From contig CP007053.1 of NCBI GenBank assembly GCA_000242935.3, forward strand, positions 6,433,001-6,497,000: 64,000 nt of DNA, written 5' to 3'. This document shows, piece after piece, positions 11,992 to 21,534 of this stretch. Each line of letters opens with the position of its first letter. The stretch's first letter is position 1. Origin of the DNA: Opitutaceae bacterium TAV5 (GTDB lineage: Bacteria; Verrucomicrobiota; Verrucomicrobiia; Opitutales; Opitutaceae). The notes under the pieces are model-generated. The model saw only the letters and a list, made by a program, of their open reading frames with translations, was not told the DNA's origin and did no database searches. Position numbers and translations under genes: made by a program.

Positions 11992-13698
11992 TCAGGTGTA
12001 CTTGACGACTTCTTCGATCGTGGTGGCGCCGTCGAAAATGGCCCGGAGACCGTCGTCGCGGAGGGTGCGCATGCCTTGTTCGAGCGCCTTTTGCTTGATG
12101 ACCAGGGTGGGAGCGCGCTGCACGACGAGGTCGCGGACCGCCTCGCTCATGCGGAGCCATTCGTAGATGCCCATGCGGCCGCGGTAGCCGGTGTCGCTGC
12201 AGTGTTCGCAGCCCTTGCCGTAGAAAAACTCGCGGTCACCGATGTCGATGGGATCGATGCCGAGTTGCTGGAGGAGATCCGCCGGCGGCTCATAGGCGGT
12301 GCGGCATTTGCTGCAGATGCGGCGGACGAGACGTTGCGCGAGCACGGCTTCCAGCGACGAAGCGATAAGGAAGGGCTCGACGCCCATGTCCACGAGTCGC
12401 GTGACGGCGCCGGCGGCGTCGTTGGTGTGGAGCGTGGAAAGCACAAGGTGACCGGTCAGCGAAGCCTGGATGGAAATCTGGGCCGTTTCGAGATCGCGGA
12501 TTTCACCGACCATGATCACGTCGGGATCCTGACGGAGGAAGGAGCGGAGAGCGGAAGCGAAGGTGAGGCCGACGGCGTGGTTCACCGGCACCTGCATGAT
12601 GCCCTCGATTTCGTATTCGACCGGGTCCTCGGCAGTGAGGAGCTTCAGGTCGATGGTGTTGATGATGCGGAGAGCCGAGTAGAGGGTGGTCGTCTTGCCG
12701 GAACCGGTGGGGCCGGTAACGATAAAAATGCCGTTGGGGCGATGGATGATGTCGTGAATGCCTTCGTAGACATCCTCGGGCATGCCGAGCTGGCCGATCT
12801 CGAGCTGCACGGCGCTCTGGTCGAGCACGCGCAACACGACGGATTCGCCGAACTGGGTGGGCAGGGTGGAGACACGGAGATCGACGGGCTTGCCGTTGAC
12901 CGTGAGCTTGATGCGCCCGTCCTGCGGGACGCGGCGTTCGGCGATGTTGAGGTTGGAAAGCACCTTGATGCGCGAGGTGATGGGAAGCGCAAGGTGCTTG
13001 GGCGGAGGCGACATCTCGTAGAGCGCGCCGTCGATGCGGTACCGGATCTTGAACTCGTGTTCGAAGGGCTCGAAATGGACGTCGGATGCCTTGTCCTTGA
13101 TGGCCTGGCCGAGAACGAGATTGACGAACCGGATGATGGGCGTGGCGTTGGCCTGATTTTCAAGCTCGGCATCACTCAGCGACTCTTCATCGGAAGGTGT
13201 GGTGATGCCGGCGGTGCCCTCGCCGCTGAGTTCGCGCAGGAGGTCCTCGAGGCCGGTGCCGTCGTCTCCGTAGTGCAGGCGGATGAGCGCTTCGACCTTT
13301 TCGGGGTCGGTGACGATGAGGCGGACGTCCTTGCCGAGGGCAAAGGTCAGGTCGTCGATGATCTGGTTGTTGAACGGGTCGGTGGCGAGCAGATCGACGG
13401 AGATGCTGTCTCCGCGGAGGGGGACAACGCCGTACATGCGCGCGAGGCTGCCGGGAAGGCTGGCCACCTGTTCCTCGGTCAGGGCGGTCGGAGGCTCGGC
13501 GATGTAGTCGAGCCCCAGATTTTCGGCGATTTTGGCGAGAAGCGTATCCTTCTCGACAAGGTTGAGCTCGGTGATGAGCGCAGCGAGAGGCTTGCCGGTG
13601 GCCTTGTGCTCTTCGTTGAGATCATGCAGCGCCTGCGGCTCGATGAGGTGCTGGTCGCGACAGATTTCGAGAATGGCCTGGCTGTGAGCGTCGAACAT
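11992..13698 (-). CDS. pilB: Type IV pilus assembly ATPase PilB/GspE, copy 1
   Basis: A 568-residue hexameric ATPase that powers pilus or pseudopilus extension. An MshEN/GspE N-domain spans about 1-150. The motor follows, with Walker [10 protein letters not shown] near residue 330, Asp box [14 protein letters not shown], Walker [17 protein letters not shown] near 393, and His box [16 protein letters not shown] four-Cys zinc element occurs at [11 protein letters not shown] and [11 protein letters not shown] (about 463-503). All catalytic motifs are present. The gene starts 27 bases after the pilT stop, indicating co-transcription. It is paralogous to the ATPase at 14895-16622. Confidence 0.93.
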   Translation of the reverse strand: MFDAHSQAILEICRDQHLIEPQALHDLNEEHKATGKPLAALITELNLVEKDTLLAKIAENLGLDYIAEPPTALTEEQVASLPGSLARMYGVVPLRGDSISVDLLATDPFNNQIIDDLTFALGKDVRLIVTDPEKVEALIRLHYGDDGTGLEDLLRELSGEGTAGITTPSDEESLSDAELENQANATPIIRFVNLVLGQAIKDKASDVHFEPFEHEFKIRYRIDGALYEMSPPPKHLALPITSRIKVLSNLNIAERRVPQDGRIKLTVNGKPVDLRVSTLPTQFGESVVLRVLDQSAVQLEIGQLGMPEDVYEGIHDIIHRPNGIFIVTGPTGSGKTTTLYSALRIINTIDLKLLTAEDPVEYEIEGIMQVPVNHAVGLTFASALRSFLRQDPDVIMVGEIRDLETAQISIQASLTGHLVLSTLHTNDAAGAVTRLVDMGVEPFLIASSLEAVLAQRLVRRICSKCRTAYEPPADLLQQLGIDPIDIGDREFFYGKGCEHCSDTGYRGRMGIYEWLRMSEAVRDLVVQRAPTLVIKQKALEQGMRTLRDDGLRAIFDGATTIEEVVKYT

Positions 13699-13725
13699 AG
13701 GGGAAAGTGGAATCAGGAAATTAAG

Positions 13726-14808
13726 TTACACCGGCTTCAACTCCTCGCCCATTTCGATGAGTTTTTCGCGCATGGGGATCGGTTCCATGCACTTTTCCAT
13801 CGCTTCGTCGGCGGTGATGAGTTTGCGGTTCACAAGACTGAGCAGATGGGTATCCAGCGGGATCATGCCGAGGGTAGAACCGGTCTGGATGTCGGAATTG
13901 ATGCCGAAGGTTTTGTTGTCGCGGATCTTGGCTGCGATGGAGGTCGTCATGACCATGATCTCGTAGGCGGCGATGCGGCCACCGCCGATTTTTTTGCAGA
14001 GGGCCTGCGAGATGACGGCGATGATGGAGGACGCGAGCTGGGTGCGGATCATGTCCTTCATGTTGGCCGGGAAGGCGTCGACGATACGGTCAACGGTCTT
14101 GGCGGCGGAATTGGTGTGGAGCGTGCCAAAAACGAGGTGGCCCGTCTCGGCGGCGGAGATGGCGGCCTCGATGGTCTCGAGGTCACGCATTTCACCGACG
14201 AGGATGACGTCGGGGTCCTGGCGGAGGGCGCGTTTGATGGCCTCGGCGAAGGAGGGCACGTCCTGGCCGACTTCGCGCTGGGTCACGATGCAGTTTTTGT
14301 GCGGGTGGTAGTACTCGATGGGGTCCTCGACCGTGATGATGTGGCCTTCGCGGTTCTCGTTGATGTAGTTGATCATCGAGGCGAGGGTGGTGGTCTTGCC
14401 GGAGCCGGTCGGGCCGGTGACGAGAATGAGGCCACGCGGGCGGTAGAGGAGTTCGCGGGCCTTGTCGGGAAGGCCGATCTCGCGCAGACCGAACATCTTG
14501 TAGGGAATCTGGCGGAGAACGAGGCCGTAATTGCCCTTGGCCTTGAGCACGGAAACGCGGAAGCGGGCCTTGTCGAGGTAGGCGAAACCGAAGTCGGAGC
14601 CGCCGTTCATCTTGAGCGCCTGCTGGTGGACTTCGGGCGTGATGGCCAGGATGAGGTGCTCGGTGTCGGCGGGCGTCAGCGCGGGGCCGTCGATCGGCAT
14701 CATGCTGCCGCTGATACGGAGTGTCGGCGGCTGGCCAACCTGGCAATGAAGGTCGGAGGCGTTCTGGTTCACAACCAGCTCCAGAAGGTCATTCATTTCG
14801 TAGCTCAT
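13726..14808 (-). CDS. pilT: Twitching-motility retraction ATPase
   Basis: A 360-residue PilT-family ATPase that depolymerises type IV pili. The N-domain starts [19 protein letters not shown]. Walker A is [14 protein letters not shown] near residue 134, the Asp box [12 protein letters not shown], Walker [17 protein letters not shown], the His box [17 protein letters not shown], and a C-terminal AIRNLIRE-like region is replaced by [17 protein letters not shown]. The motif set and length separate it from PilB. Its presence beside two PilB-type genes and pilC argues that the cluster makes true retractable pili and not only a type II secretion system. Confidence 0.95.
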   Translation of the reverse strand: MSYEMNDLLELVVNQNASDLHCQVGQPPTLRISGSMMPIDGPALTPADTEHLILAITPEVHQQALKMNGGSDFGFAYLDKARFRVSVLKAKGNYGLVLRQIPYKMFGLREIGLPDKARELLYRPRGLILVTGPTGSGKTTTLASMINYINENREGHIITVEDPIEYYHPHKNCIVTQREVGQDVPSFAEAIKRALRQDPDVILVGEMRDLETIEAAISAAETGHLVFGTLHTNSAAKTVDRIVDAFPANMKDMIRTQLASSIIAVISQALCKKIGGGRIAAYEIMVMTTSIAAKIRDNKTFGINSDIQTGSTLGMIPLDTHLLSLVNRKLITADEAMEKCMEPIPMREKLIEMGEELKPV

Positions 14809-14849
14809 GAGAGGATGTCTGAAAAAGGAGATGGGTTAGCGTTCGGGCC

Positions 14850-14871
14850 GGACCGATCAACTGATCGGTCC
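14850..14871. terminator. Perfect 22-base palindrome between the two ATPase genes
   Basis: GGACCGATCA and TGATCGGTCC form a perfect 10-base stem in the 86-base gap between the stop of the upstream ATPase and the start of pilT. It lacks a T tract, so it may be an mRNA processing or attenuating hairpin or a protein site and not a classical terminator. Confidence 0.5.
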
Positions 14872-14894
14872 GATATGGTCTGGTCTGAAATAAC

Positions 14895-16622
14895 TCAATT
14901 CGCGTCGCCGACGGTGATGGAGACGACTTCCTCGATGGTGGTGTAGCCGCCGAGAACCTTGCGGACGCCGTCCTCGCGCATCGTGCGCATGCCGAGGGAG
15001 CGGGCTTTCTCGCGGAGCCGCGAGGTGCCGACGTTGTCGTAGATCATCCGCTGGATTTCGTCGTTGACGATGAAGATCTCGAAAATGCCGGAGCGGCCGC
15101 GATAGCCGGTGTTGTGGCACTCGGCGCAGCCGGTGCCTTTCATGAAGGTCGCGCCGGACGCCTGCTGGGCGGTGATGTTGAGCGAACGGAGTTCGCGGGG
15201 ATCGGGCACCCAGGGCTTCTTGCAGTGTTTGCAGATCTTGCGGACGAGGCGCTGCGCCATGACGGCGCGGAGCGAGGTCGACACGAGGAAGGGTTTCACG
15301 CCGATGTCGATGAGACGGGTGACGGCGCCGGGAGCGTCGTTGGTGTGGAGCGTGGAAAACACCATGTGACCGGTCAGCGAGGCGTTGATCGCGATTTCGG
15401 CCGTCTCGAGATCGCGGATTTCACCGACCATCACGATATTGGGCGCCTGGCGCAACATGGCGCGCAGGGCGGAGGCAAACGTCATGCCGACTTCGTGGCG
15501 CACGGGCACCTGGTTGACGCCGGAGAGCTGGTATTCGACCGGGTCCTCGACGGTGATGAGCTTGCGGTCGGGCTTGTTGATGAAGTGGAGGCAGGAGTAG
15601 AGCGTCGTCGTCTTGCCGGAACCGGTGGGGCCGGTGACGAGAAAGATGCCGTCGGGCATCGAGATGATCTTCTCCATCGTCGCCTGGTCGTCACTGAGAA
15701 AACCGAGCTCGGGGAGACCGAGCGAGAGGCCTTCCTTGTCGAGAATACGCATGACGATGGATTCGCCATGCGCGGTCGGGAGCGAGGAGACACGAAGATC
15801 GATCTGCTTGCCGCTGAAATTGATCTGGATGCGGCCGTCCTGCGGGATGCGCTTTTCGGCGATCGAGATGTTGGCCATGATCTTCACGCGGGAGATCACC
15901 GCGAGTTGCAGACGCTTGGCGGGGCCGTCGACCTCGATGAGCACGCCGTCGATGCGGTAGCGGACGCGGAAACTTTTTTCGAGCGGCTCGAGGTGGATGT
16001 CGGACGCGCGCCGCTGGATCGCCTCGAGGATGATCTGGTAAACGAGCTTGATGATCGGCGCATCCACGTCGTCGCCTGAGGCCATGCCGGCGGCGGCTTC
16101 GGTGACGGTGTTGATCTGCGACTCGTCGGTGGCGGAAAAGTCGTCAAGGAGGGCGTCGAGCGTGGCGGCATCCTTGCCGTAATAGCGCTCGATGGCTTTT
16201 TCGATTTCGTCGAGCGGGGCGATGGCCGGCTCGATCGTGAGCTTCAGGAGATGGGTAAGGTTGTCGATGGTATCGACATCGAGCGGATCACTGATGGCGA
16301 TGCGGAGCGTGTGGCCGGTGAGCTCGACCGGGAAGACCTTGTACCGCGAGGCGATGGCCCGGGTCATCTTCTTGAGCAACTCGGGCGAGGGCCGGAGCGC
16401 GTGCATGTCGATCAGCGGCATCCCGAACTCGTCGGCCAGCATCTTCGAGATCTGCTGCGTGGTGATCTGCTGCTCCGACGTGAGCACTTCGAGCACCTTG
16501 GGAGGCGGCCGGGTCAGGTCGGTGTGCTGCGCGATGATCGCGCGGGCGGTATCAATCTGTTCTTGTGTCAGCAGGCCCTTGTCGAGGGCGAGCTGGATGA
16601 CGAAATCATCGGCGGATGTCAC
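14895..16622 (-). CDS. Type IV pilus assembly ATPase PilB/GspE, copy 2
   Basis: A 575-residue GspE/PilB paralogue with the same architecture as the copy at 11992-13698: MshEN-like N-domain (residues about 1-150), Walker [10 protein letters not shown] near 334, Asp box [14 protein letters not shown], Walker [16 protein letters not shown], His box [15 protein letters not shown], and zinc Cys pairs in CKHCKKPW and [11 protein letters not shown]. The Walker B region reads [11 protein letters not shown] where most have [11 protein letters not shown], a small deviation. It is the first pilus gene after rho, 67 bases downstream of it. Two assembly ATPases may serve different pilins or a separate secretion machine. 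Confidence 0.92.
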   Translation of the reverse strand: MTSADDFVIQLALDKGLLTQEQIDTARAIIAQHTDLTRPPPKVLEVLTSEQQITTQQISKMLADEFGMPLIDMHALRPSPELLKKMTRAIASRYKVFPVELTGHTLRIAISDPLDVDTIDNLTHLLKLTIEPAIAPLDEIEKAIERYYGKDAATLDALLDDFSATDESQINTVTEAAAGMASGDDVDAPIIKLVYQIILEAIQRRASDIHLEPLEKSFRVRYRIDGVLIEVDGPAKRLQLAVISRVKIMANISIAEKRIPQDGRIQINFSGKQIDLRVSSLPTAHGESIVMRILDKEGLSLGLPELGFLSDDQATMEKIISMPDGIFLVTGPTGSGKTTTLYSCLHFINKPDRKLITVEDPVEYQLSGVNQVPVRHEVGMTFASALRAMLRQAPNIVMVGEIRDLETAEIAINASLTGHMVFSTLHTNDAPGAVTRLIDIGVKPFLVSTSLRAVMAQRLVRKICKHCKKPWVPDPRELRSLNITAQQASGATFMKGTGCAECHNTGYRGRSGIFEIFIVNDEIQRMIYDNVGTSRLREKARSLGMRTMREDGVRKVLGGYTTIEEVVSITVGDAN

Positions 16623-16689
16623 GGGGGATGTCGTTGAGCCGATAGGCCAGGTGGGAATGTGCTGAGTGGAAGTGGGACAAAGCAGTTCG

Positions 16690-18918
16690 CTAACGGCTCA
16701 GGTTCAACAAAAATTCAGCGTTTGTGCGGGTTTTCTTCAGGCGCTGGATGAACATGTCCATCGCCTCGACCGGCGGAATGCCCTGCATGGCGCGGCGCAA
16801 ACCGTACACGCGCTGCATTTCGTCGGGGTGGTAGATGAGCTCTTCCTTGCGGGTGCCGGAGCGGTCGATGTTGATGGCCGGGAAGATGCGCTTGTCGGAG
16901 AGGCCGCGGTCGAGGTGGAGCTCCATGTTGCCGGTGCCCTTGAACTCCTCGAAGATGACTTCGTCCATGCGCGAACCGGTGTCGATGAGCGCGGTGCCGA
17001 GGATGGTGAGCGAGCCGCCGCCCTCGATGTTGCGCGCGGAGCCGAAGAAACGCTTGGGTTTCTGCAACGCGGTGGCCTCGACGCCGCCCGACATGATCTT
17101 GCCGGAATTGGAGGCGAGGGCGTTGTAGGCGCGGGCGAGACGGGTGATCGAGTCCAGCAGGATGACGACGTGGCCGCCCTTTTCGACGAGCCGGCGGGCC
17201 TTTTCGATGACCATCTCGGCGGCATGCACGTGGCTTTCGGGCGCCTCGTCGAAGGTCGAGGAGACGACCTCGCCCTTGCAGTGCCGCTTGAAGTCGGTGA
17301 CTTCCTCGGGACGCTCGTCCACGAGGAGGATGATGAGCTTCGCCTCCGGGTAGTTGTTGGAGATGGAGTTGGCGATGTTGTGGAGGAGGACGGTCTTGCC
17401 GGTGCGGGGCGGGGCCACGATGAGGCCGCGCTGGCCGAAGCCGATCGGCGTGAGCAGGTCCACGGCGCGCATCGAGATGTCCTTGTGGATCTCGGGCGCC
17501 TCCATGAGGATGCGGCGGAGCGGGTAATAGGGGATGAGCTCCTCGAAGGCGACGACCCGGGCGACGTCTTCGGGCGAACCGCCCATGACGCTGCGGATGC
17601 CGACGGCCGCCGGGCAACGTTCGCCTTCGCCGGGCGCGGTCACCCAGGCCTGGATCTGGTGGCCGCGCTTGAGCCCGTAACGCCTGACGAGCGATTCGGG
17701 CACATAGGTGTTTTCCGGATAGAGGCGGTAGTTGACGTGCTCGTGGACGAGGAAGCCGTAGCCCTTGTCCGTGATGTCGAGCCAGCCGCGGTCCGTCATC
17801 GGGAGATTTTGCGTGGCGGCGGCTTTGAAGAAGGCTTCCAGAGCCAGCTTGCGCGAGGGCGGAGCCTCGAAGGTGGCCCCGAGCGCCGTGGCCCGGGCGG
17901 TGATCTCCTTGGCCGTGAGCGCGTAGAGCTGGTCGAGTGCGATCGGGAGGCCCGAGGCAGGCGCGGCAGCGGGCAGGGGTTCCGGAGCGGCCGCCGCAGC
18001 CGCGGCAATGCCGGCCGCCAGCGTGTCGAGCGCGGCGAGATCCGTAAACCGGTTGGGCGAAGGCAACTCGCCGTAGACCGGACGCAAGTCCGGCGGCGGG
18101 GGCTGGGCCGGTGCGCGGTCGGGACGATCACCGCCGCCTCCGCCGCCGCCACGCTGGCCCTGTTTTTCGAGCCATTTTTGCTTCTTCTTGTCTTTCTTGC
18201 GCTCCCACCAGGGGCGGTCGTCCTTGATCTTCTTGCCGCCGCCACCATTGGAATGGCCGCCGCCGTTACCGTTGCCGTAAGACGGAGCGGAAGAGTCGGA
18301 CGGGCCGGACGGCGCATCGGCTGCCGGCGCTGCATCGGAAGTCGATGCACCGGACGGTTCCGGACTGTGGTCGGTGACGCCAGCGGGGGCGGGCGCGGCC
18401 GGACTCCCCTGCCCTGCATCGTCGTTGCCGGGCCTGTCGTCGCGCTCCACCCGGCCGGCAGGCGCGTCAGCATGACCGGCGGCGGAGGCAGCGGGCGTTT
18501 CTGTGCCGGACGATCCGGCGGCCGGTTTGTCGGCGGACGGTTCGGGACGGAAAACGGGACGCGGCTCACGCTCCGCCGGCACGGGAGCGGGTGGCGGAGG
18601 CTCGACCGGGGCGGGAGCGGTTCCGGGCGCGACCGGTTCGAAGCCCTGCAAGGGCAGCTCGGGGTGCGCCTCGCTCGCGGCGGCCTTGCCGCCCGTCTTG
18701 CCGGTTTTCGTGCGGGTGCGGGTGCGCGACGCCTTGGGAGCAGCGGGAGCGGCAGGCGCGACCTCGATCGTGTCGACGACGGGTTCAGCCTTGGCGGAAG
18801 CTTTGGCGGCGCGGGCACGGGGTGTGGCCGTGGTCGCGCGTTTGGCCGCAGGCTTGCGGGTTTTTCTGGTAGCCGGCGCGGCTGAGTCGGCCGCGGAGGA
18901 GGTCTCTGTTTCGTCCAT
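16690..18918 (-). CDS. rho: Transcription termination factor Rho with long low-complexity N-terminal extension
   Basis: About 742 residues against about 420 for E. coli Rho. The C-terminal 400 residues are canonical: Walker [18 protein letters not shown] near 504, Walker [20 protein letters not shown], the Q/R loop [21 protein letters not shown], and C-terminal [10 protein letters not shown]. The first about 300 residues are disordered and compositionally biased: Ala/Lys-rich ([20 protein letters not shown]), then Pro/Glu/Ala, then [19 protein letters not shown] and a KKDKKKQKW stretch. Such insertions are known in Rho of Actinobacteria and Bacteroidetes, where they add RNA binding. The start MDETETSS was chosen over an in-frame ATG 12 codons earlier; this choice is uncertain. 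Confidence 0.95.
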   Translation of the reverse strand: MDETETSSAADSAAPATRKTRKPAAKRATTATPRARAAKASAKAEPVVDTIEVAPAAPAAPKASRTRTRTKTGKTGGKAAASEAHPELPLQGFEPVAPGTAPAPVEPPPPAPVPAEREPRPVFRPEPSADKPAAGSSGTETPAASAAGHADAPAGRVERDDRPGNDDAGQGSPAAPAPAGVTDHSPEPSGASTSDAAPAADAPSGPSDSSAPSYGNGNGGGHSNGGGGKKIKDDRPWWERKKDKKKQKWLEKQGQRGGGGGGGDRPDRAPAQPPPPDLRPVYGELPSPNRFTDLAALDTLAAGIAAAAAAAPEPLPAAAPASGLPIALDQLYALTAKEITARATALGATFEAPPSRKLALEAFFKAAATQNLPMTDRGWLDITDKGYGFLVHEHVNYRLYPENTYVPESLVRRYGLKRGHQIQAWVTAPGEGERCPAAVGIRSVMGGSPEDVARVVAFEELIPYYPLRRILMEAPEIHKDISMRAVDLLTPIGFGQRGLIVAPPRTGKTVLLHNIANSISNNYPEAKLIILLVDERPEEVTDFKRHCKGEVVSSTFDEAPESHVHAAEMVIEKARRLVEKGGHVVILLDSITRLARAYNALASNSGKIMSGGVEATALQKPKRFFGSARNIEGGGSLTILGTALIDTGSRMDEVIFEEFKGTGNMELHLDRGLSDKRIFPAINIDRSGTRKEELIYHPDEMQRVYGLRRAMQGIPPVEAMDMFIQRLKKTRTNAEFLLNLSR

Positions 18919-19047
18919 GTAATACGGGAGGGTTGTGCCGCCTGAAGCGGCCAAAGGGATGGGAGGGGATGTTCGGTGGGTCGGGTTGACGGGAAGGTTG
19001 ACGGAAAAAAAGCTTCCGGCGCGCGAGGATCGGGACGTGGCAGCAAA

Positions 19048-19632
19048 TCAGCCGCAGGTCCGCAATCGTCTGACGAGGAGCGTTACCTGTTCGCGGAGGA
19101 AGTCGGTAGTGCCGTCGTTGAAGAGCACGAAATCAGCCAATTCTGTTTTTTGAGCCAAAGGCCATTGCTTCAGGATTCGTTGTTCGGCGAGCGCACGGGG
19201 AATTCCGCGCTCTTTTAACCGCGCAAACTGAGTCGGGGACGATGCGGCGACACACACGACAAAATCAAACTCTTTTTCCAAACCTTTTTCGAAAAGCAGC
19301 GGCACCTCCACCACCTGATCGGGCGCCGGAGCGTTCGCAACGAGGTTTTTCCAGATCTCCCGGACGCGCGGATGGACGAGGGCTTCGAGCCAGAGGCGAT
19401 CCTCGTCCCGAGCGAAAATCCGCGCCGCCAGCGCCGGGCGATCGATCGCGCCGGACTCGCTCACCACCTCGCTCCCCCAGCGGTGACGCAGCGCATCGAC
19501 GACCGCCGGCGCGGTGAGCACGTGGTCGCGGACGATCTCGTCCGAATCGATGCGGAAAAAACCGGCCTCCGCGAACAGGCGCCCCGCCGTCGATTTGCCG
19601 CAGCCCATGCCGCCTGTGAGTCCGATTAACAT
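19048..19632 (-). CDS. coaE: Dephospho-CoA kinase
   Basis: A 194-residue cytoplasmic kinase that phosphorylates dephospho-CoA on the ribose 3'-OH, the last step of coenzyme A synthesis. It begins MLIGLTGGMGCGKST with the P-loop at residues 7-15, followed by FRIDSDEIVRD (the conserved DxD of CoaE), the HPRVREIW element, and VVEVPLLFEKGLE with the typical PLLFE motif. Length is normal. The start was chosen because the P-loop must be within the first ten residues. It lies about 130 bases downstream of the rho start and 128 bases after the glutaredoxin stop on the same strand, so an operon with either is possible but not shown. Confidence 0.95.
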   Translation of the reverse strand: MLIGLTGGMGCGKSTAGRLFAEAGFFRIDSDEIVRDHVLTAPAVVDALRHRWGSEVVSESGAIDRPALAARIFARDEDRLWLEALVHPRVREIWKNLVANAPAPDQVVEVPLLFEKGLEKEFDFVVCVAASSPTQFARLKERGIPRALAEQRILKQWPLAQKTELADFVLFNDGTTDFLREQVTLLVRRLRTCG

Positions 19633-19759
19633 CAAACATCCCGTTGGCGGTTGCCGCCGGCGAGAGCAACAAAAACCTGCCGCCGCCGGCTGCACGGGAG
19701 GATGCGTTCCGCCGGCGCGGAACCCGTCGCGGCAACGGCAGGGATGGCGGGGACGCGGC

Positions 19760-20026
19760 TCAACTGTCCTCGAGTTTCACGTTCCGGGAACGCAGGAACG
19801 GGACGAGTTCGTCGGTGCCGAAGTCGGTCAGCACCGTGCCGTGCCAGTCGAGGACAGGGACCTTGCTCTGGCCGGAAAGCGTTTCCATTTCAGTGCGGGC
19901 GGCGGGATCTTTTTCGATATTTTTCCGGCGATAGCCGATGCCGTGTTCGTCGAGGAATCCGGCCGCATCCTCGCACCAGGGGCAGCCGGACTTGATGTAA
20001 AGAATCGGCAGGTTTTCAGGATTCAT
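19760..20026 (-). CDS. Glutaredoxin-family protein
   Basis: An 88-residue thioredoxin-fold protein: LPILYIKSGCPWCEDAAGFL contains the redox CPWC pair near residues 14-17, KVPVLDW supplies the cis-proline, and TDFGTDELVPFLRS the C-terminal helix. The size and the CPxC motif fit monocluster or small dithiol glutaredoxins. The start MNPENLPILY was chosen because the upstream extension of the frame has no family similarity. Divergent from the glycosyltransferase gene at 20227. Confidence 0.88.
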   Translation of the reverse strand: MNPENLPILYIKSGCPWCEDAAGFLDEHGIGYRRKNIEKDPAARTEMETLSGQSKVPVLDWHGTVLTDFGTDELVPFLRSRNVKLEDS

Positions 20027-20226
20027 CCTCAACCATGGCACACATTCGCATCCGGCGCCACCCGCTGCGTTGCCGCACTCCTTCCCTGAATGCGCCGGCG
20101 GGTTTTGCGAAACTCCGCGAGCTGTGCGAAAGGTTCTGCGCCTCTGGCCGATACGAGCCGCGCGCTCGTTCCCGGAGTGTACAGAAACGCACCGCACCAC
20201 CCGACCAGGATCACGGACTGCCACCC

Positions 20227-21504
20227 ATGCGAATCTGCCACTTCACCAACACTTTTCTTCCCCACATCGGCGGCGTTGCCCGCGCCGTGCAGACGCTCCT
20301 CGAAGACCAGCGCCGCGCGCATCATCGCGTGCTGGTAGTCGCTCCCGAATTTGCCGACGGCCCCGCGCCCGGCCGCATCGAGTGTTCGGTGGAACGGATC
20401 GCCGCGCTGAAAAATTTCAACCACAGCGATTTTTCCGTCCGCCTGCCCGCCGCGGCCACGTTTTCCTCGCGGCTGGGAGGCTTCAAGGCCGACATCCTTC
20501 ACTCGCACCATCCGTTTCTCCTCGGTGAAACGGCCTTGCGTGAAGCAGCCTCCCGCCAGGTGCCGCTCGTGTTCACCCACCACACGCTCTACGAGCATTA
20601 CACGCACTACCTGCCCTTCGACTCCGGACCGCTCCAGGACTTCGCCGCCGAACTGGCCACGCGCTACGCCAACCGCTGCGACACCGTCATCGCCCCGAGC
20701 GAAAGCGTGCGCGATCTGATCATCGGCCGCGGCGTCGAGGTTCCCGTCCACGTCGTGCCCACCGGCATCGACACGCGCGAACTGGCGCGCGGCAACGGCG
20801 CCCGCGCGCGAAAACGGCTCGGCATCCCCGCCCGCGCCTTTGTCATCGGCCACCTCGGGCGGCTCGCCGCCGAAAAAAATCCCGGGTACCTCGCCGACGC
20901 TCTCGCCCGGGCACTTTCCGCATTGCCCGCCGCCCGTGCGCTGATCGTCGGCGACGGGCCCGCGCGCGAGGACATGCAAAAAATCCTCGGCGCGCGCGGC
21001 GTGCTCGACCGCGTGGTGTTCACCGGCTCGCTCCGCGGTGCGAAGCTCCGCGATGCCTGCGCGGCGATGGATCTGTTCGCCTTTGCCTCCACCTCCGAAA
21101 CCCAGGGACTCGTCCTCGCCGAGGTCATGGCCTCGGCCACGCCGGTCGTCGCGCTCGATGCCTCCGGCGCCCGCGAGGTCGTGGAGGACGGGCGCAACGG
21201 ACGCCTCCTCGCGACCAACGCGACTCCGGAGCAGTTTTCCCGTGCCCTCGCCCAGGCGCTGAAGCGCCCTGCCCTGCTTCGCGAATGGTCCGCCGCCGCG
21301 CGCGCCACCGCGGCCCGCTTCGACCGCGCCGTCACCAGCCGCGCGCTCCTCGGCGTCTATGCGGAAGTCCGCGAACGCCATCGCCACGCGCACGAAACGG
21401 AATCCGCCGTCGACAGGATCGTCAACCCGCTGATCGAACGCATCGCCACCGAAGGTCGGCTTATCGCGGACAAGGCCGCCGCTGTGCTCGACGCCCTCGC
21501 CTGA
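20227..21504 (+). CDS. GT4-family glycosyltransferase
   Basis: A 425-residue retaining GT-B glycosyltransferase. The N-terminal domain starts MRICHFTNTFLPHIGGVARA with the Gly-rich acceptor loop, and DILHSHHPFLLGETAL and VFTHHTLYEHYTHYLP resemble diacylglycerol and phosphatidylinositol glycosyltransferases. The C-terminal donor domain has GHLGRLAAEKNPGYL near residue 214 and the EX7E element ETQGLVLAE near 291. Glycolipid-type GT4 enzymes (monoglucosyl-diacylglycerol synthase, PimB) commonly share these features. The next gene starts 30 bases later and the third overlaps it, so the three probably act together, perhaps in membrane glycolipid metabolism. The substrate is inferred only from context. 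Confidence 0.87.
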   Translation: MRICHFTNTFLPHIGGVARAVQTLLEDQRRAHHRVLVVAPEFADGPAPGRIECSVERIAALKNFNHSDFSVRLPAAATFSSRLGGFKADILHSHHPFLLGETALREAASRQVPLVFTHHTLYEHYTHYLPFDSGPLQDFAAELATRYANRCDTVIAPSESVRDLIIGRGVEVPVHVVPTGIDTRELARGNGARARKRLGIPARAFVIGHLGRLAAEKNPGYLADALARALSALPAARALIVGDGPAREDMQKILGARGVLDRVVFTGSLRGAKLRDACAAMDLFAFASTSETQGLVLAEVMASATPVVALDASGAREVVEDGRNGRLLATNATPEQFSRALAQALKRPALLREWSAAARATAARFDRAVTSRALLGVYAEVRERHRHAHETESAVDRIVNPLIERIATEGRLIADKAAAVLDALA

Positions 21505-21534
21505 GCGGAGCGTCGCCTGCCCTCCGCCCGCCGC

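Noticed and set aside
11887-14946. A 1,019-codon open frame on the plus strand
   Set aside because: It is antisense to pilB and pilT, which have full ATPase motifs, and reads as low-complexity Asp/Glu/Gly/Val sequence.
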